From: Pseudomonas sp. W4I3
GTDB taxonomy: Bacteria > Pseudomonadota > Gammaproteobacteria > Pseudomonadales > Pseudomonadaceae
Length of the DNA stretch: 64,000 nucleotides
Reading direction: 5' to 3'
NCBI RefSeq assembly: GCF_030816195.1
Contig: NZ_JAUSXS010000001.1
Span: forward strand, 62,001 to 126,000
Under the pieces are notes generated by a model. It was given only the letters and a program-made list of their open reading frames with translations. It made no database searches and was not told where the DNA came from. The translations under genes were made by a program, and so were the position numbers. Shown here piece by piece: positions 37,154-45,998 of the stretch; position 1 is the stretch's first letter, and each line of letters begins with the position of its first letter.

Positions 37154-37188
37154 AAAAAAGCCCTGATCGAGAGATCGGGGCTTTTTTT
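37154..37188 (+). terminator. Terminator after glcB
   Basis: AAAAAAGCCCTGATC pairs with GATCGGGGCTTTTTTT (one T-G pair) around GAGA. A T-run of seven follows. Confidence 0.93.
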
Positions 37189-37243
37189 GGTTTGTAGGGT
37201 GGCCGAACTTGCCCCCGATGAGGCCATCCCAACCACCCCAAAC

Positions 37244-37690
37244 TCAGGAAACCATCCCCAACTCCCGCTTCACCAACTTCGCCAGCTTCGCGCTATCGAT
37301 CGGCTTGAGCAAAAAGTCCACCACACTCAAATGCATCGCATCAATCACATCCAGGGCTTCGGCATCGCCGGACATGATGATGATCGGCAGCGCCGCACGG
37401 GTCGAATCGCGCACTTTTCGGATCAACTCCAAACCGTTGCTCGGCGCCATGCGCAGGTCGGTGATCAATAAACCGATGGAGCTAGTGGACGTCAACAAAT
37501 CCCACGCTGTCTCACCACTGTCAGCCGTCATGCAGCGAATGCCGTCCAGCCCCAGGATTTCCGCCAGCAGTTCACGCGCATCCTTGTCGTCGTCCACGAT
37601 CAACACACGTTGGGGCGGTAAATCAGGCTCCAGCATCACGGCGCTCAGCGCCTCGCGCTCGGCATCACTTAAAATATCGTGGTCGGACAT
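37244..37690 (-). CDS. Single-domain response regulator (CheY-like)
   Basis: A 148-residue protein whose residues about 25-145 are a receiver domain: acidic pocket VLIVDDDKDARELL, phospho-acceptor in LLITDLRMAP, and the lysine in FLLKPIDSAK. There is no output domain. ATG 37690 (MSDHDILSDAEREALSAVML) is the likely start; the frame runs 22 codons further up. No kinase is nearby, so the partner is unknown. It is divergent from the DUF294 gene with about 207 bases between. Confidence 0.85.
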   Translation of the reverse strand: MSDHDILSDAEREALSAVMLEPDLPPQRVLIVDDDKDARELLAEILGLDGIRCMTADSGETAWDLLTSTSSIGLLITDLRMAPSNGLELIRKVRDSTRAALPIIIMSGDAEALDVIDAMHLSVVDFLLKPIDSAKLAKLVKRELGMVS

Positions 37691-37897
37691 ACGTTTCTCA
37701 GCAGTTCTCATCAAGCTCCCAGCACACTCGTCAGACATCTGCGGGAGGGGGAACAATGTGCACTTCGTCGGAAAGTTTGCCTAGTGGGTGTTCTACGGGT
37801 TTTGGACGATAGTCATGTAAGGTTTTTCCCTAGTTTTGCCCAGGTCTCACCAACCTAGACTTACGTCCAATGGGCACCCGCGGTGCAGGAGTCGACC

Positions 37898-39859
37898 ATG
37901 CAGCACGATAACGACAAAAAAACTGCGGTCACTGTTATGAGTAAAGCTGATGCTTTCACGCAGGCGGGTAAAACCGCCGTGTTGCAGAATATCCACGGCA
38001 CCCTGCAATTCCTGCAACGCTTCCCGCCGTTCAACCAGATGGAAAACGCGCACCTGGCGTTTCTGGTGGAACAGTGCCAACTGCGCTTCTACGGCCCCGG
38101 CGAGAGCATCCTCAAACCGTCGGGCGGGCCGGTCGAGCATTTCTATATTGTCAAGCAGGGCCGCGTGGTCGGCAAGCGGCCGGACTCCACGGACACCACG
38201 TTCGAAATCACCACCGGCGAGTGCTTCCCCCTCGCCGCCTTGCTCGGTGAACGCGCCACCCGCACCGAGCATAAAGCTTGCGAAGACACCTTCTGCCTGC
38301 AACTGAACAAGATGGCGTTCATCAAGCTGTTCGCCCTTTCCAGCCCGTTTCGTGATTTCGCCTTGCGCGGTGTCAGCAGCCTGCTCGACCAGGTCAACCA
38401 GCAAGTGCAGCAAAAAGCCGTGGAAACCCTCGGCACCCAATACTCCTTGAACACGCGCCTGGGCGAACTGGCCATGCGCCACCCGGTCACCTGTAGCCCG
38501 GACACGGCGCTGCGCGAAGCGGTAACGCTGATGCATGAGCAGCAGGTCGGCAGCATTGTGATTGTCGATGAGCACAAGGCGCCGCTGGGCATCTTCACCT
38601 TGCGCGACCTGCGCCAAGTGGTGGCCGATGGCACCGGTGATTTCAGCCAGGGCATTGATCGCCACATGACCCAGGCGCCGTTCTTCCTGACCCCGGACCA
38701 CAGCGCGTTCGACGCGGCGATCGCGATGACCGAGCGACATATCGCCCACGTGTGCCTGGTCAAGGACCAGCGCCTGTGTGGGGTGGTCTCGGAGCGCGAT
38801 CTGTTTTCCCTGCAGCGTGTCGACCTGGTGCACCTGGCGCGTACCATCCGCAACGCGTCCAGAGTGGAGCAGTTGGTAGCGATCCGCGGCGAAATCGGCC
38901 AACTGGTCGAACGCATGCTGGCCCACGGTGCTTCGTCTACGCAGATCACCCACATTATTACCTTGCTGAACGATCACACCGTGTGCCGCGTAATCGAGCT
39001 GACCCTGGCGGAAAAAGGCGACCCCGGCGTGCCCTTCAGTTGGCTGTGCTTTGGCAGCGAAGGCCGCCGTGAACAGACGCTGTACACCGACCAGGACAAC
39101 GGCATCCTGTTCGAAGCCCGCGACGCGGTTGAAGCCGCCGAGATTCGCGAGCGCCTGCTGCCCCTGGCGCAACAGATCAACCAGAGCCTGGCGCTGTGCG
39201 GCTTCAGCCTGTGCAAGGGCAATATCATGGCTGGCAACCCGCAGCTGTGTCTGTCACGGGCCGAGTGGGCCCGGCGGTTTGCCGCCTTCATCCGCGAAGC
39301 CACGCCGGAGAACCTGCTGGGCTCGAGCATCTATTTCGATTTGCGGGTGGTGTGGGGCGACGAACAAGGTTGCGAGCAGTTGCGCCAAGGCATTCTCGAT
39401 CAGGTGGCGGACAACCGCTTGTTCCAGCGCATGCTGGCCGAGAATGCCCTGCGCCAGCGCCCGCCTGTAGGGCGTTTTCGCGAGTTCGTGCTGACGCGCA
39501 AAAGCGGTGAGAAGGCCACCCTGGACCTCAAGGTGCAAGGCCTCACGCCATTTGTGGACGGGGCGCGCCTGCTCGCCCTGGCCAACAACGTGCACGCCAA
39601 CAACACCCTGGAGCGGCTGCGTCAGTTGGTCGCCAAGGAAGTGATCGAGCCGCTGGACGGTGCCGCTTATGAAGAGGCCTATCACTTCATCCAGCAAACC
39701 CGCATGCAGCAGCACCAGGTGCAGACGCGGGAAAACCTGCCCTATTCCAACCGCGTCGATCCCGACAGCCTCAACCACCTGGACCGTCGCATCCTGCGCG
39801 AATCCCTGCGTCAGGCCCAGCGCCTGCAAAGCAACCTGACCTTGCGGTATCAGCTGTGA
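37898..39859 (+). CDS. cNMP-binding / CBS / DUF294 nucleotidyltransferase-like protein
   Basis: A 653-residue cytoplasmic protein. A cyclic-nucleotide-binding domain (residues about 28-145, YGPGESILKPSGGPVEHFYI), two CBS domains (about 175-295, MRHPVTCSPDTALREAVTLM and HMTQAPFFLTPDHSAFDAAI), a DUF294 nucleotidyltransferase fold (about 320-460) with GSEGRREQTLYTDQDNGIL carrying the metal-site Asp pair, and a DUF294 C-terminal domain. Members are predicted to transfer nucleotidyl groups in response to nucleotides; targets are unknown. ATG 37898 is six bases from AGGAG. Its stop overlaps the start of an exonuclease gene (GTGA), so the two are functionally linked. Confidence 0.88.
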   Translation: MQHDNDKKTAVTVMSKADAFTQAGKTAVLQNIHGTLQFLQRFPPFNQMENAHLAFLVEQCQLRFYGPGESILKPSGGPVEHFYIVKQGRVVGKRPDSTDTTFEITTGECFPLAALLGERATRTEHKACEDTFCLQLNKMAFIKLFALSSPFRDFALRGVSSLLDQVNQQVQQKAVETLGTQYSLNTRLGELAMRHPVTCSPDTALREAVTLMHEQQVGSIVIVDEHKAPLGIFTLRDLRQVVADGTGDFSQGIDRHMTQAPFFLTPDHSAFDAAIAMTERHIAHVCLVKDQRLCGVVSERDLFSLQRVDLVHLARTIRNASRVEQLVAIRGEIGQLVERMLAHGASSTQITHIITLLNDHTVCRVIELTLAEKGDPGVPFSWLCFGSEGRREQTLYTDQDNGILFEARDAVEAAEIRERLLPLAQQINQSLALCGFSLCKGNIMAGNPQLCLSRAEWARRFAAFIREATPENLLGSSIYFDLRVVWGDEQGCEQLRQGILDQVADNRLFQRMLAENALRQRPPVGRFREFVLTRKSGEKATLDLKVQGLTPFVDGARLLALANNVHANNTLERLRQLVAKEVIEPLDGAAYEEAYHFIQQTRMQQHQVQTRENLPYSNRVDPDSLNHLDRRILRESLRQAQRLQSNLTLRYQL

Positions 39860-40564
39860 GTCTGTTCGGTTGGCTGCACGCCAGAAAACCCAGGCTCGAC
39901 GCGGCGCAGCAGCAACGCCTGGCCCAACTGCGCGCGCCCGCAGCGCTGGGCAATATCCCGTTGCGCAGCCAGCGCTGGGTGGTGGTCGACCTGGAAACCC
40001 AGCGGCCTGCACCTCAACCGTGACCAGGTGCTGTCCATCGGCGCCGTGGTGATCGAAGACGGCGCGGTGGATTTCTCGCAGATGTTCGAACGCACCCTGC
40101 AGCGCACCGCCACCAAACTCAGCCCCAGCGTGTTGATCCACGGCCTCGGCCCGAGTGCAATCGCGGCGGGCAGCGACCCGGTGGATGCGCTGCTGGATTT
40201 CATGGAATTCGTGGGCGACAGCCCGTTGCTGGCCTTCCATGCACCGTTCGATCAACACATGCTGTGCCGGGCACTCAAGGACAGTCTGGGATATCGCCTG
40301 GCCCATGTGTTTCTGGATGTAGCCGATATCGCCCCGCTGCTCTGCCCCGAAGCGAACATCCGTGAGGCCGGGCTGGATGACTGGATCAACCATTTCAAGC
40401 TGCAGGTAGGCGAGCGCCACCACGCCAGCGCCGATGCGCTGGCGACGGCGGAACTGATGCTGATCCTGTTCAGCCGGGCGCGCCAGCAACACATCGACAC
40501 GCCCCAGGCGCTGCAAGAGCGCTTGAGCCAATGGCGGCGGCGTAAGCACACGCCGTCGTTCTAG
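39856..40564 (+). pseudogene. DnaQ-like 3'-5' exonuclease broken by a one-base insertion
   Basis: Translation from GTG 39856 reads SLFGWLHARKP...RWVVVDLET and then meets a stop at 40021-40023. Removing one C from the CCC at 39998-40000 restores VVVDLETSGLHLNRDQVLSI and a frame continuing to 40564, about 235 residues. The intact DEDDh exonuclease motifs would be DLET, HAPFDQHML and HHASADALATAEL. The first catalytic pair and the rest are thus in different frames. A separate shorter protein from 40028 would lack the DxE motif. It could be a true mutation, a sequencing error in a C-run, or (least likely) programmed frameshifting. Confidence 0.88.
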
Positions 40565-40613
40565 GGACGCGGAGCGTCCGGGGCTGCATTCCCACGCGGA
40601 GCGTGGGAACGAT
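40565..40613. repeat. Twin-hairpin Pseudomonas repeat
   Basis: GGACGC-GGA-GCGTCC (40565-40579) and CCCACGC-GGA-GCGTGGG (40591-40607), followed by AACGAT. This is a different family from the GTGGGAGG REPs and is widespread in Pseudomonas from memory. It follows the exonuclease stop directly and may cap its mRNA. Confidence 0.75.
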
Positions 40614-40672
40614 TGCGCGGCGATCGCCCGACAGACGCCAATTGCGCGTACATCACGCCTCTGACACAATCG

Positions 40673-40704
40673 CGAATAATTCTCGTTAGTTTAAACTTTA
40701 TTCG
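40673..40704 (+). promoter_or_regulatory. AT-rich inverted repeat, candidate Fur region before the ECF sigma gene
   Basis: CGAATAA (40673-40679) and TTATTCG (40698-40704) frame GAATAATTCTCGTTAG, which partly resembles Fur boxes. The site ends nine bases before the sigma gene start, as expected if iron represses it. The match to the Fur consensus is weak. Confidence 0.35.
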
Positions 40705-40712
40705 GTGATGCC

Positions 40713-41231
40713 TTGTCGTCGGTCCAGACCCCACACAGTGAGCTTGTTGGCGCGTTGTATCGCGACCATCGTGGCTGGCTGCTGGCCTGGCTGCGGCGCA
40801 ACGTAGCCTGCCCGAGCCGCGCCGAAGACTTGAGCCAGGACACCTTCATGCGCCTGCTGGGCCGTGACGGGCTGCGCGAACCCCGCGAGCCGCGTGCCTT
40901 TCTGGTGGCCGTCGCCAAGGGCTTGCTGTTCGACTACTTCCGCCGCGCCGCGCTGGAACAGGCCTACCTCACCGAATTGATGCTGATCCCGGAAAGCGAA
41001 CACCCCTCGCCCGAAGAACAGCAACTGATCCTTGAAGACCTCAAGGCCATCGACCGCCTGCTCGGCACCCTGTCGAGCAAAGCCCGCGCCGCGTTCCTCT
41101 ATAACCGCCTCGACGGCCTGGGCCATGCAGAAATTGCCCAGCGCCTGGGTGTGTCGGTGTCGCGCGTGCGCCAGTACCTGGCTCAGGGCATCCGCCAGTG
41201 CTACATCGCGCTGTATGGCGAGCCGTCGTGA
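40713..41231 (+). CDS. fiuI: FecI-like ECF sigma factor (FiuI-type)
   Basis: A 172-residue ECF sigma factor: region 2 (residues about 12-85, RAEDLSQDTFMRLLG) and region 4 (about 112-165, LGHAEIAQRLGVSVSRVRQY). It directs RNA polymerase to the downstream receptor gene when the siderophore signal arrives. The start is TTG 40713 since the nearby ATG 40708 is in another frame. It overlaps the FecR-type gene by four bases (GTGA). The name FiuI is inferred from position next to creBCD, as in the P. aeruginosa fiu locus. Confidence 0.82.
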   Translation: MSSVQTPHSELVGALYRDHRGWLLAWLRRNVACPSRAEDLSQDTFMRLLGRDGLREPREPRAFLVAVAKGLLFDYFRRAALEQAYLTELMLIPESEHPSPEEQQLILEDLKAIDRLLGTLSSKARAAFLYNRLDGLGHAEIAQRLGVSVSRVRQYLAQGIRQCYIALYGEPS

Positions 41232-42196
41232 GCGCGATCAGTTCCAAACCGGTGTCGGCCCGCGTGCTGGACGCCGCGATTGCCTGGCAACTGTCCCTCG
41301 ACGCCGGCGACCGCAGCGTGGTGGCACAGGAAGAGTTCGCCAAGTGGCTGGCCAGCGATGAAGAACACGCCCGCGCCTGGCGCCAGTTGGGCATGCTCGA
41401 CCAGCGTTTCAGTGTCGCCTCTGGCCCTGCGCGGGCGGCATTGCTGCAGTCGCGCAATAGCGTTCGCCAGCGTGTACGCAAGCTGGGCCGTGGCCTGGCG
41501 AGCATCGCGCTGGTGTGCGGCCTGGCGTTGTTTGCCGGTGAGCGGTATGTGCCGATCCACTATTGGCTGGCCGATCAGCGCACCGCCACCGGCGAGCAGC
41601 GCACGATCGAGCTGGCGGACGGCACCCGGATCAACCTCAATACCCACAGCGCCATCGACGTGCGCTTCGACGAGAAGCGTCGATTGATCGTGTTGCAGGA
41701 AGGCGAAATCCTCGTCGAAACCGGCCACAACGATGCGCGGCCGTTTTCTGTACAGACCCGCGACGGCAACCTGCGGGCGCTGGGTACGCGGTTTATCGTC
41801 AGGCGCGAAGACGACGCCACGCGCCTGAGCGTGCTGCAATCGGCCGTGGCCGCCCAGCCCCAGGCGCTGCATCAGGAGCAGATATTCAAGCAGGGCCAGC
41901 AAGTGCTGATGCGCAGCGACGGCCTGGGCCCGGTGCTTGCCGTGCCTGCGGCCAGCGACGCCTGGACGCGCGGCATGCTGGTCGTCGACAACGCCCGCCT
42001 GGGCGATGTGGTGGCGGAACTCGGCCGGTATCGCACCGGCCATCTGGGGGTGGACAGCAACGTGGCCGACCTGCGCATCACCGGCAGCTTTCCACTGCAA
42101 GACACCACCCTGGCGCTCAATGCATTGCTGCCGACACTGCCGGTGCAGATCGAGCAGCACACGCCGTGGTGGGTGACGGTCAAGGGTAAGCCTTAG
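41228..42196 (+). CDS. fiuR: FecR-type anti-sigma/signal relay protein (FiuR-type)
   Basis: A 322-residue inner-membrane regulator. The cytoplasmic sigma-binding domain (residues about 12-75, with FAKWLASDEEHARAWRQL) precedes one membrane helix (about 90-107, LASIALVCGLALFAG) and a periplasmic FecR domain (GEQRTIELADGTRINLNTHS) ending in a secretin/TonB short N-terminal-like region. It receives the signal from the receptor's STN domain and controls the sigma factor. GTG 41228 overlaps the sigma stop. Confidence 0.85.
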   Translation: MSAISSKPVSARVLDAAIAWQLSLDAGDRSVVAQEEFAKWLASDEEHARAWRQLGMLDQRFSVASGPARAALLQSRNSVRQRVRKLGRGLASIALVCGLALFAGERYVPIHYWLADQRTATGEQRTIELADGTRINLNTHSAIDVRFDEKRRLIVLQEGEILVETGHNDARPFSVQTRDGNLRALGTRFIVRREDDATRLSVLQSAVAAQPQALHQEQIFKQGQQVLMRSDGLGPVLAVPAASDAWTRGMLVVDNARLGDVVAELGRYRTGHLGVDSNVADLRITGSFPLQDTTLALNALLPTLPVQIEQHTPWWVTVKGKP

Positions 42197-42218
42197 GGTT
42201 TGAGGTGCCTGGTAGATC

Positions 42219-42294
42219 GCTATCGGGAGCAAGCCCCCTCCCACATTTAACAGCGTTCACAATTCAAAATGTGGGAGGGGGCTTGCTCCCGATG
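42219..42294. repeat. Pair of REP elements, outward orientation
   Basis: GCTATCGGGAGCAAGCCCCC at 42219 and AATGTGGGAGGGGGCTTGCT at 42268, back to back with a 20-base spacer. Order is the reverse of the REPINs at 20826 and 23038. It lies between fiuR and fiuA, so the receptor promoter must be in the remaining 107 bases. Confidence 0.9.
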
Positions 42295-42401
42295 AGGCCC
42301 TCAAGCCCGCCCCAATAAAATATTTACACCCCGCCCTATCACTTTTCGATTCTCGTCCGGCACCTAGGCAATTGAGAAATATTTCCATTCAGGAGCCACC
42401 C

Positions 42402-44831
42402 ATGTCCCGCACGCTAGATACTCTGTTGCGCCCCAGCCTGTTAGCCGTGGCGATTGCCCTCGGCGCTCCGCTGGTCAGCACCACGCTGATCGCCGCCGAA
42501 CAGGCCTCCAGCGTGCGCGCCTACAACCTGGCGCCAGCGCCACTGGCAAGCACCCTGAACCAGATCGCCAGCCAGGCCGGCCTCGCCCTGACCCTCAATC
42601 CATCACTCGCCTCGGGTAAAACCTCGTCACCGGTCAAAGGCCAGTTCGATGCACAAGGTGCGCTGCGTGAGGCATTGCGTGGAACGGGGTTGCAGTTGGA
42701 GCAGAGCAGCGCGGGGACGTTTACGCTGGTGGCGGTTCCGGAGGGGGTTGTGGCGTTGCCGGAGACCAGCATTATTGGTCAGGGTAGTTATGAGAGCGCT
42801 TGGGGGCCGGCAGAAGGTTATCTGGCCAAGCGCACCGCTGCCGGCACCAAGACCGACACGGCCCTGGTCGAAGCCCCGCGCTCCATCTCCGTGGCGACCC
42901 GCGAGCAAATGCAGGATCGCAACGTGCAGAACCTCGACGACGCCGTCAAATACATGCCAGGGATCGTGTCCGCCAGCTACGGCAGCGACACCCGCTACGA
43001 CTGGATGCGTGTACGCGGGTTCGAACCCACCCAGTTCCTCGACGGCCTGCCACTGCCACGCGGCGTGTACGCCAACCCAAAAGCCGAAACCTGGAACCTC
43101 GACCGCCTCGCCCTGCTGCGCGGCCCAGCCTCGTCGGTCTACGGCCAGACCCCGCCGGGCGGCTTGCTGGACATGGTCAGCCGCCGTCCCAGCGCGGAAT
43201 CGAGCAGCGCTATTCAGGTGCAATACGGCAGTGACAATTACCGCCAGATCAACTTCGCCAGCACCGGCAAGATCGATGACGAAGACCAGTTTCTCTATGG
43301 CCTCAGCGGCGTGGTGCGCGATGCCGGTACCCAGGTCGATCACATCGACAACAAGCGCTACAACATCGCGCCCAGCCTGACCTGGAATATCGATACCGAC
43401 ACCAAGCTGACCTTTCTCTCGCAGTTCACTCGCGACGATACCGGCGCTACCAGCCAGTTCCTGCCGATTCAGGGCACCAAGATCAAATCGCCATTGGGTG
43501 ATATACCCCACCATAAAAACCTGGGCGATCCGGATTACGAGTTCTACGACCGAACCTACTACGCGCTGGGTTATGCCTTCGAACACCGTTTCAATGACAC
43601 CTGGCAGTTCAAGCAGAACCTGCGCTACACCAAGTCGGAACTGGCTTTCCAGCAATTGACCGTGGGCTCGTTCGCCTACTCGCCAGCGGACGCGGCCGGC
43701 AACATCAGCCGCTCATCGACCAACGTGAACGAGGACATCAGCCAGTTCGCGGTGGATAACAATTTCCAGGCGGATTTCGCCACCGGCGATATCACCCACA
43801 CATTACTGCTGGGCCTGGATCACCAGCGCACCGATACCTCATACCTGTCGATTTTTGGTAGCGCCGGAACAATCAACATCTTCAACCCGATCAATACCCA
43901 GCCGGTCGTGCGACCAGCGCGCTCCACGGCGTTCTATGACTACAACCAGAAAACCGTGCAGACGGGGCTGTACGTCCAGGACCAGATGGCCCTCGACAAC
44001 TGGCGCCTGACCCTGGGCGGTCGTGAAGACTGGGTGCACCAAGGCACTACGTACTTCAACAAGAACGACGCGACCAACACCGACCGTAGCAAGAACTTCA
44101 GTGGCAACGCGGCGCTGAGCTATGTGTTCGACTCGGGCTTCGTACCCTATATCTCCTACGCCGAATCGTTCCAACCGGCGAGCAACGCCAGCGTCTCTCC
44201 TACAGAGTCGTATAAGCCTACCGAGGGCAAGCAGTGGGAGTTGGGGGTCAAGTACCAGCCGCCGGGCTCGAACACACTGCTGAGTGCCGCGGTGTATGAC
44301 CTCACCCAGAAGAACGTGCTGGTCACCAGCTTCCAGTCCGGTGGCGTGTCACTCACCGACCAGACCGGCGAAGTGAAGGTCAAGGGCCTGGAGCTGGAAG
44401 CCATCTCTGACGTGACCGAAAACCTCAAGGTAATCGCGGCGTATACCCTGGCCAAATCCGAAGTGCAAAAGGGTGACTTCAAAGGCAACCGCCTGCAATT
44501 GATGCCCAACCAGCAAGCCTCCCTGTGGACAGACTACACCTGGCACAGCGGGGCACTCGATGGCTTTGGCATCGGCTTTGGCGCCCGCTACACCGGCAAT
44601 ACCTATGGCGACCAGGCCAACACCTGGTCGGGCAAAGCCGACGCCTACACCGTCTTCGACGGCGCCGTGCACTACGACCTCGGCCGCCTGGACAACAGCC
44701 TCAAGGGCGCGTCGGTGAAAGTGAACGCGACCAACCTGTTCAACAAGGACTACATCTCCACCTGTGACGGTTCCTACTGCTACTTCGGCGACCAGCGCAG
44801 CGTCGTTGCCAGCGCCACCTACCAGTGGTAA
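42402..44831 (+). CDS. fiuA: TonB-dependent hydroxamate siderophore receptor with signalling domain (FiuA-type)
   Basis: An 809-residue outer-membrane receptor. A signal peptide (about 1-33, ending LIAAEQA) is followed by an STN signalling domain (about 38-110, YNLAPAPLASTLNQIASQAG), a plug (about 145-260, with GPASSVYGQTPPGGLLDMVS) and a 22-strand barrel ending in the terminal Trp (SATYQW). It is of the FhuA/FoxA group importing ferric hydroxamates; ferrichrome is the best guess from the fiu context. ATG 42402 follows AGGAGC. Bases 42680-42800 use unusual G- and T-ending codons relative to the rest. Confidence 0.88.
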   Translation: MSRTLDTLLRPSLLAVAIALGAPLVSTTLIAAEQASSVRAYNLAPAPLASTLNQIASQAGLALTLNPSLASGKTSSPVKGQFDAQGALREALRGTGLQLEQSSAGTFTLVAVPEGVVALPETSIIGQGSYESAWGPAEGYLAKRTAAGTKTDTALVEAPRSISVATREQMQDRNVQNLDDAVKYMPGIVSASYGSDTRYDWMRVRGFEPTQFLDGLPLPRGVYANPKAETWNLDRLALLRGPASSVYGQTPPGGLLDMVSRRPSAESSSAIQVQYGSDNYRQINFASTGKIDDEDQFLYGLSGVVRDAGTQVDHIDNKRYNIAPSLTWNIDTDTKLTFLSQFTRDDTGATSQFLPIQGTKIKSPLGDIPHHKNLGDPDYEFYDRTYYALGYAFEHRFNDTWQFKQNLRYTKSELAFQQLTVGSFAYSPADAAGNISRSSTNVNEDISQFAVDNNFQADFATGDITHTLLLGLDHQRTDTSYLSIFGSAGTINIFNPINTQPVVRPARSTAFYDYNQKTVQTGLYVQDQMALDNWRLTLGGREDWVHQGTTYFNKNDATNTDRSKNFSGNAALSYVFDSGFVPYISYAESFQPASNASVSPTESYKPTEGKQWELGVKYQPPGSNTLLSAAVYDLTQKNVLVTSFQSGGVSLTDQTGEVKVKGLELEAISDVTENLKVIAAYTLAKSEVQKGDFKGNRLQLMPNQQASLWTDYTWHSGALDGFGIGFGARYTGNTYGDQANTWSGKADAYTVFDGAVHYDLGRLDNSLKGASVKVNATNLFNKDYISTCDGSYCYFGDQRSVVASATYQW

Positions 44832-44851
44832 TCGGCTGAGTTAACAACCAG

Positions 44852-44873
44852 GCCGTCCTGAAAGGGCGGCTTT
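44852..44873 (+). terminator. Weak hairpin between fiuA and the PepSY gene
   Basis: GCCGTCC and GGGCGGC around TGAAA, then TTT. It could lower expression of the PepSY gene relative to the receptor. Confidence 0.4.
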
Positions 44874-44894
44874 GGTGTGTCTGAAGGCTAGAAA

Positions 44895-45998
44895 ATGAAA
44901 AGCAAAACCATCCGCCGCTGGTCCTTCATCCACATCTGGACCAGCCTGATCTGCACCGTATTCCTGCTGATGCTCGCCCTCACCGGCTTGCCGTTGGTGT
45001 TTCACCACGAGATCGACCATCTGCTGGGCAACGAACCCGAACTCAAGCAAATGCCCGCCGATACGCCGCAGCTCAACCTGGAGCAACTGGTGGCCAAGGC
45101 CCAGGCCCATCGCCCGGGCGAGGCCATGCAGTACCTGGCCTGGGATGAGGAAGACAAGAATGGCGTGATCGCGATCATGGCCGCCACGGCCGGCACCGAG
45201 CCGAATTCGTCGCATACCTTCATGCTCGATGCCCGCACCGGTGAAACGGTGGAGATGCCGTCGGCCAATGGCGGGCTGACCCTGTTCCTGCTGCGCCTGC
45301 ACGTGGACATGTTCGCCGGGCTGCCCGGCAAGCTGTTGCTCGCGTTCATGGGCCTGTTGTTCGTGCTGGCGATTGTTTCGGGCACGGTGCTGTACCTGCC
45401 GTTCATGCGCCGCTTGAAATTCGCCACCGTGCGCCAGGACAAATCCACGCGCCTGCGCTGGCTCGACCTGCACAACCTGATCGGCGTGGTCACCCTGACC
45501 TGGGCATTGGTGGTGGGCGTGACCGGAGTGATCAGCGCCTGTGCCGACCTGATCATCGCCGCCTGGCGCCAGGACGCCTTGAGCGCCATGATCGAACCCT
45601 ATAAAAACGCCCCGCCGCTGACCCAGCGCGCGCCGGCAACCGAGCTGCTGAGCATTGCCGCCCAGGCCGCGCCGGGCATGGAGCCAGATTTTATTGCGTT
45701 CCCCGGCACGCGCTTCTCCAGCGAACATCACTACGCCGTGTTCATGAAGGGCAGCACCCACCTCACCTCCCATCTGCTCACACCGGTATTGATCGACGCC
45801 CGCACCCTGGCCGTGACCGCCATCGCCGAACGGCCCTGGTACATGGACGCCATGGGCATGTCCCAGCCGCTGCACTTCGGTGATTACGGCGGCATGCCGA
45901 TGAAGATCCTCTGGGCGGTGCTGGATGTGCTGACCATCATCGTGCTGGTCAGCGGGATCTACCTGTGGATCGTGCGGCGCAAGGCGGGCAAGGCATGA
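44895..45998 (+). CDS. PepSY-associated membrane protein, probable siderophore-iron reductase
   Basis: A 367-residue inner-membrane protein of four helices (about residues 14-36, 140-165, 190-212, 335-357) with a periplasmic PepSY region. The beginning KTIRRWSFIHIWTSLICTVF and conserved membrane histidines (H13, FHHEIDH, LRLHVDMF, DLHNLIG) resemble FoxB/PepSY proteins next to siderophore receptors, some of which reduce iron from siderophores at the inner membrane. It is probably expressed with fiuA. Its stop overlaps the next gene by four bases. Confidence 0.82.
   Translation: MKSKTIRRWSFIHIWTSLICTVFLLMLALTGLPLVFHHEIDHLLGNEPELKQMPADTPQLNLEQLVAKAQAHRPGEAMQYLAWDEEDKNGVIAIMAATAGTEPNSSHTFMLDARTGETVEMPSANGGLTLFLLRLHVDMFAGLPGKLLLAFMGLLFVLAIVSGTVLYLPFMRRLKFATVRQDKSTRLRWLDLHNLIGVVTLTWALVVGVTGVISACADLIIAAWRQDALSAMIEPYKNAPPLTQRAPATELLSIAAQAAPGMEPDFIAFPGTRFSSEHHYAVFMKGSTHLTSHLLTPVLIDARTLAVTAIAERPWYMDAMGMSQPLHFGDYGGMPMKILWAVLDVLTIIVLVSGIYLWIVRRKAGKA

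Noticed and set aside
37195-37230. Partial REP-like sequence (GAACTTGCCCCCGATGAGG) after the glcB terminator
   Set aside because: Only one half is recognisable, so it is too degenerate to list as a REP.
40028-40564. Independent short exonuclease gene starting at 40028
   Set aside because: It would begin after the catalytic DLET motif and has no ribosome site; the upstream frame supplies the missing start, so a frameshifted single gene is more likely.
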